Shown: positions 1 to 6,333 of the stretch, in pieces
How positions within the stretch are numbered: position 1 is the stretch's first letter
How the letters are laid out: every line of letters begins with the position of its first letter
DNA from: Bacteroidota bacterium
GTDB lineage: Bacteria; Bacteroidota; Bacteroidia; Bacteroidales; VadinHA17
Length of the DNA: 8,796 nt
Assembly (NCBI GenBank): GCA_030642585.1
Contig: DAOWNN010000069.1
Span: 1 to 8,796, forward strand
Reading direction: 5' to 3'
Notes under the pieces: model-generated
What the model saw: only the letters and a program-made list of their open reading frames with translations
Database searches by the model: none
Told to the model about the DNA's origin: nothing
Translations under genes and position numbers: made by a program

Positions 1-1739
1 CAATAACCAATCCGGTTAAAACCATTTATTCCATTAAAAGATTTATGGGGGAATCACATTCTGCTATGTCAAAAGAGATAGCCAGAGTCCCTTATCAAGT
101 TGTAAAAGGAGAAAATAATACGCCTAGAGTGAAAATCGATGACCGTAAATATTCTCCACAGGAAATTTCGGCAATGATCCTGCAAAAAATGAAAAAGACT
201 GCAGAAGATTACCTGGGTCAGGAAGTAACCGATGCTGTTATTACAGTGCCTGCTTATTTTAGTGACTCACAAAGACAAGCTACAAAAGAAGCAGGAGAAA
301 TAGCCGGGCTAGCCGTAAAACGAATTATTAACGAACCTACTGCTGCCTCCCTGGCTTATGGCCTGGATAAAAAAGGAGCAGATCAGAAGATTGCTGTTTT
401 TGACCTTGGAGGAGGAACCTTTGACATTTCCATCCTGGAATTGGGAGATGGAGTTTTTGAGGTAAAATCAACAAATGGTGACACCCATCTTGGAGGAGAT
501 GATTTTGACCAGGTAATAATTGATTGGCTTGCTGATGAATTTCAAAAAGATGAAAACATTGATTTGAGAAAAGATCCAATGGCTCTGCAAAGATTAAAAG
601 AAGCAGCAGAAAAAGCCAAGATTGAACTTTCAAGTGCCACCAGTACAGAAATTAACCTTCCGTATATCATGCCGGTAGATGGAATTCCAAAACACCTGGT
701 AAAGACTTTAACACGTGCACAGTTTGAAAAACTATCAGACAAACTGATCAACGCTGTTCTTGGTCCCTGTAAAAAAGCTTTAAGCGATTCAGGATTGAAG
801 ACTTCTGAAATAGATGAAATTCTTCTTGTTGGTGGATCCACACGTATCCCGGCAATTCAGGAAACAGTTCAAAAGTTTTTCGGAAAAGCACCTTCAAAAG
901 GCGTTAATGCTGATGAGGTAGTTGCTGTAGGAGCAGCTATTCAGGGTGGAGTTCTTACGGGTGAAGTGAAAGATGTTCTTCTTCTTGATGTAACACCTTT
1001 ATCCCTGGGGATTGAAACACTTGGGAGTGTAATGACAAAACTTATTGACGCCAATACTACAATACCTACAAAAAAGACAGAAACTTTTACTACCGCTGCT
1101 GACAACCAACCTTCTGTTGAAATCCATGTATTACAGGGAGAAAGGCCAATGGCTACCGGAAATAAGACAATTGGCAGGTTTCACCTGGATGGAATACCAC
1201 CTTCACCCAGAGGAACTCCTCAGGTAGAAGTTTCATTTGACATCGATGCCAATGGAATTTTGAATGTTTCTGCAAAAGACAAGGGCACTGGTAAGGAACA
1301 AAGTATCAGAATTGAGGCTTCATCAGGTTTAAGTGATAATGAGATCAACAGAATGAAAGAAGAAGCCAAAGCAAATGAAGAAGCTGATAAGTCTGCCCGG
1401 GAAGAGATAGATAAAATAAATGCTGCAGACAGCCTTATCTTTCAAACAGAAAAACAATTGAAAGAATTTGGAGACAAACTCCCTGCAGATAAAAAGGAAC
1501 CAATCGAAAAAGCTCTTGTGGTACTGAAAGAAGCACATAAAAATAAAGACCTTGAAGCTATTGATAAGGCTACAGCAGAGCTGAATACTGTATGGCAGGT
1601 CGCATCTGAAGAAATGTACAAAGCCACTCAACAAGACCCACAAGCACAAGGGGAGCCTTCTTCCGACAAAGAGCCATCACAACAGGATCAAAATAAAGAT
1701 GATGAAGTGACTGATGTGGATTTTGAAGAGGTAAAATAA
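1..1739 (+). CDS. dnaK: Chaperone protein DnaK (Hsp70), 5'-truncated by the window edge
   Basis: ATP-dependent cytoplasmic chaperone that binds exposed hydrophobic peptides and works with DnaJ and GrpE, neither of which is in the window. The reading frame is open from base 3, giving 578 residues. By comparison with E. coli DnaK from memory, about 58 N-terminal residues, including the first phosphate-binding loop, lie upstream. The Met codon at 45 is internal and not the true start. Visible Hsp70 landmarks are ITVPAYF, the phosphate-2 motif DLGGGTFD (about 402-425), NGDTHLGGDDFD, the adenosine-site LVGGSTRIP, and the interdomain linker VLLLD (975-989). These are followed by the substrate-binding beta domain and a helical lid. 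The tail is Gln/Asp-rich and ends VDFEEVK, as in other bacterial DnaKs. The GES sequence after IKRFM, in place of the GRR of E. coli, fits Bacteroidota. No frameshift or missing key residue is seen. A terminator follows the stop. Confidence 0.98.
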   Translation, partial: ITNPVKTIYSIKRFMGESHSAMSKEIARVPYQVVKGENNTPRVKIDDRKYSPQEISAMILQKMKKTAEDYLGQEVTDAVITVPAYFSDSQRQATKEAGEIAGLAVKRIINEPTAASLAYGLDKKGADQKIAVFDLGGGTFDISILELGDGVFEVKSTNGDTHLGGDDFDQVIIDWLADEFQKDENIDLRKDPMALQRLKEAAEKAKIELSSATSTEINLPYIMPVDGIPKHLVKTLTRAQFEKLSDKLINAVLGPCKKALSDSGLKTSEIDEILLVGGSTRIPAIQETVQKFFGKAPSKGVNADEVVAVGAAIQGGVLTGEVKDVLLLDVTPLSLGIETLGSVMTKLIDANTTIPTKKTETFTTAADNQPSVEIHVLQGERPMATGNKTIGRFHLDGIPPSPRGTPQVEVSFDIDANGILNVSAKDKGTGKEQSIRIEASSGLSDNEINRMKEEAKANEEADKSAREEIDKINAADSLIFQTEKQLKEFGDKLPADKKEPIEKALVVLKEAHKNKDLEAIDKATAELNTVWQVASEEMYKATQQDPQAQGEPSSDKEPSQQDQNKDDEVTDVDFEEVK

Positions 1740-1756
1740 TATATTTATCCCGACAT

Positions 1757-1776
1757 GCTACACTCCCGGAAGTAGC
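1757..1776 (+). other. Small hairpin in the dnaK 3' UTR
   Basis: GCTAC (1757-1761) pairs with GTAGC (1772-1776) around a 10-base loop containing CCCGG. It lies 17 bases after the dnaK stop, upstream of the terminator, and has no U-tract of its own. It could stabilise the mRNA end or have no function. With only five pairs, chance is a real possibility. Confidence 0.25.
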
Positions 1777-1815
1777 GACAAGATATCTGGATTATTCCTT
1801 TTGATCATAAAATAA

Positions 1816-1850
1816 AGACCCGTTCTGATATTTCAGGACGGGTTTTTATT
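1816..1850 (+). terminator. Rho-independent terminator after dnaK
   Basis: An 11-pair stem is formed by ACCCGTTCTGA (1818-1828) and TCAGGACGGGT (1833-1843) with a TATT loop. It contains one G-T wobble. The stem is preceded by an A-rich stretch and followed directly by a T-rich tract (GGTTTTTATTTATTTTT). This is a textbook intrinsic terminator about 80 bases after the dnaK stop. It should separate dnaK transcription from the MORN-repeat gene. The A-rich side also makes partial function on the opposite strand possible, but no convergent gene is present. Confidence 0.9.
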
Positions 1851-1895
1851 TATTTTTACATTTTCAACCATTATATTAAATTGAAAATTGAACTC

Positions 1896-2711
1896 ATGAA
1901 AATCAAATATTTATTAATCATTATTCCCTTATTCGCATTACAGCACCATTCATTTTGTCAGGAATCAACTGAAACTCAGGATACAGTTTATAATCAGATT
2001 GATAAAATGGAGCGGAAACAGGGCCCCTGGAGGAAGTATTATCAAAATGGCCAATTAAGATATAAAGGCCAGTTTGAAAATAACAATGCCATAGGAAGGT
2101 TTGAACACTATTATAATGATGGTAATTTAAAAACTATCCTCATTCATATGGATAAAAGTGATAAATCACAAGTAATCCATTATTATCAAAATGGAGAAAT
2201 TGCTGCAGAGGGAGAATTTATAGGAGACAAAAAAAATGGTACCTGGAAGTATTTTTCCTATTATGGAGGTTTTCTTTCGTATACTGAATCTTACAAAGAA
2301 GGACAAAAGCATGGAATATCAATAAAATATTTTAAAAACGGGAACACTACACAGGAACTTTCCTGGGAAAACAATCAAAAAGAAGGATCATGGAAAGTGT
2401 GGTTTCCGAACGAACAGCTGCAACTGAGTGCTAACTTTAATTATGGGAAACTTGATGGGCCCTTCATAAATTACTATCCTGATGGAACAGTAGAAATAAA
2501 AGGCTTATATAAAAATGATCTTAGAGTTGGGAAATGGTTAGTTACTGAATTAGGCACAGGTAAAATAAGGGAAATAGAATATGTTAATGGGGTCCCTGAC
2601 AATCAGGATGAAATTGATAATGCATTTGAAAAGAAGATGCTGGAATATGAGAAAAACAAAGGTCGTATAAAAGATCCTGACCTGAATGATGTAAAGATTA
2701 TTAAACGCTAA
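1896..2711 (+). CDS. Exported MORN_2 / YwqK-family repeat protein
   Basis: The product is 271 aa. The N-terminus MKIKYLLIIIPLFALQ followed by HHSFCQES looks like a Sec signal peptide, with cleavage likely near residues 20-22. The one Cys there lacks a proper lipobox, so a lipoprotein is unlikely. The mature part is a chain of MORN_2-type repeats with aromatic-aromatic-x-Asn/Asp-Gly cores starting at residues 48, 72, 96, 122 (degenerate), 145, 169, 193 and perhaps 217, a period of about 24 residues. Between cores are G-x-W/F-K turns (GPWRKYY, GTWKYF, GSWKVWF, GKWLV). A charged, non-repeat tail covers about 235-271. In this family such proteins are often auto-named 'toxin-antitoxin system YwqK family antitoxin', but no toxin gene is next to it and the signal peptide argues for the periplasm or cell surface. 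The ATG at 1896 was chosen over an in-frame TTG at 1881 because it puts the basic-hydrophobic signal directly at the N-terminus. Molecular function is unknown. Confidence 0.85.
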   Translation: MKIKYLLIIIPLFALQHHSFCQESTETQDTVYNQIDKMERKQGPWRKYYQNGQLRYKGQFENNNAIGRFEHYYNDGNLKTILIHMDKSDKSQVIHYYQNGEIAAEGEFIGDKKNGTWKYFSYYGGFLSYTESYKEGQKHGISIKYFKNGNTTQELSWENNQKEGSWKVWFPNEQLQLSANFNYGKLDGPFINYYPDGTVEIKGLYKNDLRVGKWLVTELGTGKIREIEYVNGVPDNQDEIDNAFEKKMLEYEKNKGRIKDPDLNDVKIIKR

Positions 2712-2787
2712 AGATTGAACTAACTCGCAGACAAGGTAAAGCCTATGAGATTCAGAATAAGACTTAGTTTTTTCGGAATCTATATTT

Positions 2788-2853
2788 GCCGCCTTGCCTG
2801 CCGGCCTTGCTCTGCCGAAGCGGCCATATAAAAGCGCAGCAGGCAGGACTGGC
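2788..2853. repeat. GC-rich imperfect palindrome (REP-like island) between the MORN gene and xseA
   Basis: By hand count 44 of 66 bases are G or C, in a spacer that is otherwise AT-rich. The arms CTTGCCTGC (2793-2801) and GCAGGCAGG (2839-2847) pair over nine positions with one wobble. GCC (2788-2790) and GGC (2851-2853) extend the stem across a small internal loop. Inside, GCCG-AAG-CGGC (2814-2824) forms its own small hairpin. The arrangement resembles extragenic palindromic repeat elements. As RNA it could protect the 3' end of the upstream transcript or impede read-through into xseA. It has no U-tract, so it is not a standard terminator. Confidence 0.5.
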
Positions 2854-2930
2854 ACGAATTCAACTAACAGATTTACAGAGCGTTTCATACATACATGAAC
2901 TTTGAGTCTAATTGATTTAAAAAACATATT

Positions 2931-4304
2931 TTGACAAGCAAGCTCACATTATCAGAACTTAATCTTCAAATTAAGAACAGACTTAAAAACTCTTTCCCTG
3001 AAGCAATATGGATCATTGCTGAAATCAACGAAATAAATGAAAATTCAAAAGGCCACTGTTATTTGGAACTCATCGAAAAAGAAGGGCAAACTGACTCCAT
3101 TATAGCAAAGGCAAGGGCCACCATTTGGGCATATACTTATCGGCTTTTAAAACCCTATTTTGAGACTACAGCAAAAACAAAACTTCAGGCCGGATTAAAA
3201 GTATTGATCCAGGCTAAAATAGAGTTCCATGAATTGTATGGTTACTCTTTGAATATTAAAGACCTTGATCCGGCATATACTTTGGGTGACATGGCGAGAT
3301 TAAAAATGGAAACCATACTTAAATTAAAAGAAGATGGGGTATTCCTGATGAATAAAGAACTCCCTGAACCATATTTCCCTTCAAAAATAGCTATAATATC
3401 ATCTAAAAGTGCGGCTGGATACCAGGATTTTATACACCAGCTTAAGCACAATCAGTTTGGATATATTTTTTATACCAGGCTTTTTCCAGCTATAGTACAG
3501 GGGAATGATTCTCCGGAATCTATTATTCATTCCCTTGATCAAATTAACATGCACATATCTTTTTTCGACCTGATTGTATTAATCAGGGGGGGAGGATCTC
3601 AATCTGACCTGAATAGCTTTAATAATTATATGCTGAGTAGTAATATAGCACAGTTTCCCATTCCTGTAATTACCGGAATAGGACATGAAAAAGACGAATC
3701 GGTTTGCGACATGGTCGCACATCATAATCTGAAAACTCCAACAGCAGTAGCAGAACATCTTATAAATTCATATCAGAATCTGGAGTCTTATTCTCAGGAT
3801 ACTAAAAATGGTGTCGTTGCAGGAATAAACCAGATTCTTAAGACTGAAAAAAATAATCTTGATCTGAAAGGAAGACAACTAGTACCCTTGCTGATGAATT
3901 CTCTTTTAAAGGAGTCTTACCATCTGAACAATCTTTCCGGCAAAGTCCGCCAGATTTATGGACGTGATGTTCATAACAAACATGAAAAAATAATTGAATA
4001 CCTGGGTCATTTTAATTCACTTCTGAAAGAATTTCTTTTGAACTCCAAATATAAAATATTCTCCGGCTCAAAAAATATAAGTGATGCCATTAGACAAAAA
4101 ATAAATGACAGACATCATCAAATATCAATTGCTGAAAAAACATTACAACTACTCGATCCGGTTAATATTTTAAAGCGGGGTTACAGTATTACCTATTGCG
4201 ATGGGGAAATAATTAAAGATTCAAAAAAACTGCAAAAAGGAAAGACCATCTTTACAAAATACGCTCAGGGCGAAAGTGAAAGTGAAGTTTCAAAAATTAA
4301 GTAA
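2931..4304 (+). CDS. xseA: Exodeoxyribonuclease VII large subunit
   Basis: Catalytic subunit of exonuclease VII, which degrades single-stranded DNA from either end into oligonucleotides and works with several copies of XseB in the cytoplasm. The 457-aa product matches the family's usual length (E. coli is about 456). The N-terminal OB-fold DNA-binding domain begins LTLSELN and runs to about residue 110. The nuclease domain follows, with KIAIISSKSAAGYQDF, VLIRGGGSQSDL, TGIGHEKDESVCD and TPTAVAEHL. Residues matching the catalytic set reported for E. coli XseA are D166, R219, H252 and D255, all present. A charged helical region follows, then the C-terminal DPVNILKRGYSIT motif. The start is TTG at 2931: an in-frame stop at 2913-2915 excludes longer forms, and the first Met codon is only at residue 121, inside conserved sequence. 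Its partner xseB is about 4 kb downstream, beyond two kinase genes. Confidence 0.97.
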   Translation: MTSKLTLSELNLQIKNRLKNSFPEAIWIIAEINEINENSKGHCYLELIEKEGQTDSIIAKARATIWAYTYRLLKPYFETTAKTKLQAGLKVLIQAKIEFHELYGYSLNIKDLDPAYTLGDMARLKMETILKLKEDGVFLMNKELPEPYFPSKIAIISSKSAAGYQDFIHQLKHNQFGYIFYTRLFPAIVQGNDSPESIIHSLDQINMHISFFDLIVLIRGGGSQSDLNSFNNYMLSSNIAQFPIPVITGIGHEKDESVCDMVAHHNLKTPTAVAEHLINSYQNLESYSQDTKNGVVAGINQILKTEKNNLDLKGRQLVPLLMNSLLKESYHLNNLSGKVRQIYGRDVHNKHEKIIEYLGHFNSLLKEFLLNSKYKIFSGSKNISDAIRQKINDRHHQISIAEKTLQLLDPVNILKRGYSITYCDGEIIKDSKKLQKGKTIFTKYAQGESESEVSKIK

Positions 4305-4317
4305 AATGCCAAACCAA

Positions 4318-4333
4318 ACGTATTTAATTACGT
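4318..4333. promoter_or_regulatory. Short palindrome in the xseA-kinase gap
   Basis: ACGTA (4318-4322) and TACGT (4329-4333) form an inverted repeat around TTTAAT, in the 68-base gap between xseA and the first kinase. ACGTATT also occurs twice in direct orientation (4318 and 4330). It could be an operator or part of an internal promoter for the kinase-xseB part, but no recognisable Bacteroidota -33/-7 pair accompanies it. This is speculative. Confidence 0.2.
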
Positions 4334-4372
4334 ATTATATCAAATAATTGCTAAAAAATCACAAACAAAAAT

Positions 4373-6319
4373 ATGCCTCATAAAGTTTATAGTTTGATAA
4401 TAGCTGTGCTTTTTAGCCTGAACGCTCAAATAACCCAGGGCCAAAAGCATGTTATTGATTCTATTGAGGCAGAATTACCCATGCTGAATGATAGTCTTAA
4501 GGTTCGAATGCATATTGAACTTTCGAAACTCTACTATGGTTCTTCTGTAATTTTAAGTATGCAACATGCTAAAAATGCATATGATTTAAGTAAAAAAAAT
4601 AATTTCATCTGGGGGATTGCTGATGCAGAGAATTGGATGGGAAATGTTTATGCCATGCTCACAGATTACAATAATGCAATGGATTATTATCTCAAATCTC
4701 TTGCAAAAAGAGAACTATTAGGAGATCAAATTGGTATTGCATCTTCTTACAACAACATTGCCATATTATATTCTGAATACTCTAATTACGAAAAGTCCAT
4801 TGAGTATCTTTTTAAAGCATATCAAATCAGTGAAGCAAATATGGACGAAGGAGGTATGGGCATTAATATGAATAATCTTTCGGTAATGTATATGGAGATT
4901 GAAGATTATGAGAATGCCCTCAAGTATGGAATGGAGGCGCTTAGAATCAATGAAAAACTTAATATTACAGAAGGCATTGCTAACATAAGTAACAATTTAG
5001 GTGATTTATATAAATTTACGAATCAATATGAAAAGGCTAAGAAATATCAGGAAAAAGCATTAAAGATCTACCAGGAAATAGATAAACTGGAAGGAATAAT
5101 TATTGCAAAAACCAGCATTGCTGAGATACTCATATTAGAGAATAAATTGTCACAGGCAGAGTTGTTACTGAATGAAGTCCTTCACCTTGCCAATGAATTG
5201 GGTGCAAAAAACCTGATCTCACTCATCCACAAAGATCTTGCACAATTGTATGAGTTGAAGCACAAATATGACAAGGCCCTTTTTCACTTTAAGGTATTTC
5301 ATCAACTTCAGGATAGTATTTTCCAACTAAACAAAGCCAATGTAATATTTGAAAAGCAGGTGATTTTTGAAACTGAGAATCAACTAGCAGAAATTGAATT
5401 GCTGGAAAAAGACAAGTCACTGCAAAAAATAGAAATCAGCAAACAAAAATATATAGGTATTTTCATCATTATAATCTCAGGAATTTCATTTTCATTAATT
5501 ATCTTATCAAGCCTGTTTGTACAGTATCGTGACAAAAATTCAACTTTAATTCAGGCTAAGAATATTGAATTATATTACTCAAATAAACAAATTGAAGAGT
5601 CCAAAACAGAACTTTTAACACTTAATAATGCTAAAGACAAGTTCTTCTCAATTATTGCTCATGATCTCATCAATCCTTTCAACTCATTTATAGGTCTTTC
5701 TGAAATTCTATATTCAAACATAAATACACTATCAGATTCTGATATTAAAAAATATTCATCCTGGATTCATGCTTCTGCAAAAAACCTTTTCCATCTGGTG
5801 CAAAACCTGCTATATTGGTCAAGAAGCCAGATAGGAAAACTCAACAACAGTCCAAAATACCTGAACTTACACGATTTAGTTCAGGAGCATACCGCCTTAT
5901 TGGAACCTCAAGCACGAAATAAGGATATTACTATAACTACAAGTATTAATAAACACACCAAAGTATATGTAGACCCTGATATCCTTTCAGGCATTTTAAG
6001 AAATTTGATTGGAAATGCTATTAAATTCACTCATCCGGGGGGGCAGATATCACTGGAAGTGGTTGAAATCGGGACTCTTTTGGAATTTTCCATAAAGGAT
6101 TCAGGAGTTGGCATAAAAGATAAAGATCTAAAGAAACTTTTTTCCCTGAAAGAACACTATACCTCCAGAGGCACCAGCAATGAAGAAGGAACTGGCCTGG
6201 GATTAATATTATGCAAAGAGTTTGCTGAAAAAATTGGAGGGACTTTAAATATTAAAAGTCAGGAAGGAAAAGGGAGCATCTTTTCATTCACAATTCCAAC
6301 AATTCCGATGCCTGTTTAA
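4373..6319 (+). CDS. TPR-containing membrane sensor histidine kinase (first of pair)
   Basis: The 648-aa product has a signal peptide at about 1-23 (hydrophobic VYSLIIAVLFSL, cleavage near TQG-Q). An extracytoplasmic helical region of TPR repeats follows at about 40-320, with repeat signatures such as YNNIAILYSEYSNYEKSIEYL and NNLGDLYKFTNQYEKAKKY. Next come a charged coiled coil at about 330-358, one transmembrane segment at about 360-384, a second coiled coil at about 388-420, and a HisKA plus HATPase_c catalytic core. The phospho-acceptor is H430 in FFSIIAHDLINPF. The N-box is NLIGNAIKF (N548), G1 is DSGVG (576-580) and G2 is GTGLG (606-610), so kinase activity is expected. It should autophosphorylate in response to something sensed by the periplasmic TPR domain, but ligand and response regulator are unknown. 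The gap to the next kinase is 14 bases, implying co-transcription. The position after His usually held by Arg or Lys (HDLRNP) is Ile here. Confidence 0.93.
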   Translation: MPHKVYSLIIAVLFSLNAQITQGQKHVIDSIEAELPMLNDSLKVRMHIELSKLYYGSSVILSMQHAKNAYDLSKKNNFIWGIADAENWMGNVYAMLTDYNNAMDYYLKSLAKRELLGDQIGIASSYNNIAILYSEYSNYEKSIEYLFKAYQISEANMDEGGMGINMNNLSVMYMEIEDYENALKYGMEALRINEKLNITEGIANISNNLGDLYKFTNQYEKAKKYQEKALKIYQEIDKLEGIIIAKTSIAEILILENKLSQAELLLNEVLHLANELGAKNLISLIHKDLAQLYELKHKYDKALFHFKVFHQLQDSIFQLNKANVIFEKQVIFETENQLAEIELLEKDKSLQKIEISKQKYIGIFIIIISGISFSLIILSSLFVQYRDKNSTLIQAKNIELYYSNKQIEESKTELLTLNNAKDKFFSIIAHDLINPFNSFIGLSEILYSNINTLSDSDIKKYSSWIHASAKNLFHLVQNLLYWSRSQIGKLNNSPKYLNLHDLVQEHTALLEPQARNKDITITTSINKHTKVYVDPDILSGILRNLIGNAIKFTHPGGQISLEVVEIGTLLEFSIKDSGVGIKDKDLKKLFSLKEHYTSRGTSNEEGTGLGLILCKEFAEKIGGTLNIKSQEGKGSIFSFTIPTIPMPV

Positions 6320-6328
6320 TTTTTTTTT
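6320..6328 (+). other. Nine-T homopolymer between the two kinase genes
   Basis: The 14-base gap starts with nine T residues directly after the TAA stop of the first kinase. No GC-rich stem precedes it, so it is not an intrinsic terminator. It may act as an unstructured, U-rich ribosome-entry stretch for the second kinase, whose ATG at 6334 lacks a Shine-Dalgarno sequence. That role is inferred. Confidence 0.35.
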
Positions 6329-6333
6329 ATTCT

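Noticed and set aside
45..47. ATG at 45 as the dnaK start
   Set aside because: The frame is open upstream and encodes conserved DnaK sequence (TNPVKTIYSIKRF), so the gene is cut by the window edge and does not start here.
1881..1895. In-frame TTG at 1881 as the start of the MORN-repeat gene
   Set aside because: It adds only five residues (with acidic E) before the signal peptide. The ATG at 1896 gives a normal MKIK-hydrophobic signal start.
2748..2781. AGATTC/GAATCT inverted repeat with a T-run as terminator of the MORN gene
   Set aside because: Only six pairs of low GC content with a loop of about 22 bases. The T-run is within the loop and not after the stem.
2550..2927. 125-codon open frame on the minus strand across the MORN gene end and the spacer
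   Set aside because: It overlaps a well-supported gene on the other strand and runs through the GC-rich palindrome. The translation shows no family features.
2927..2933. TATTTTG as a Bacteroidota -7 promoter element (with TTTG at 2901)
   Set aside because: The spacing inside the element is one base short of TAnnTTTG, and it overlaps the xseA start codon, so it could not drive translation from that start.
1896..4304. Toxin-antitoxin system formed by the YwqK-like gene and a neighbour
   Set aside because: The neighbours are dnaK and xseA, both housekeeping genes. No small toxin-like gene is adjacent and the YwqK-like protein carries a signal peptide.
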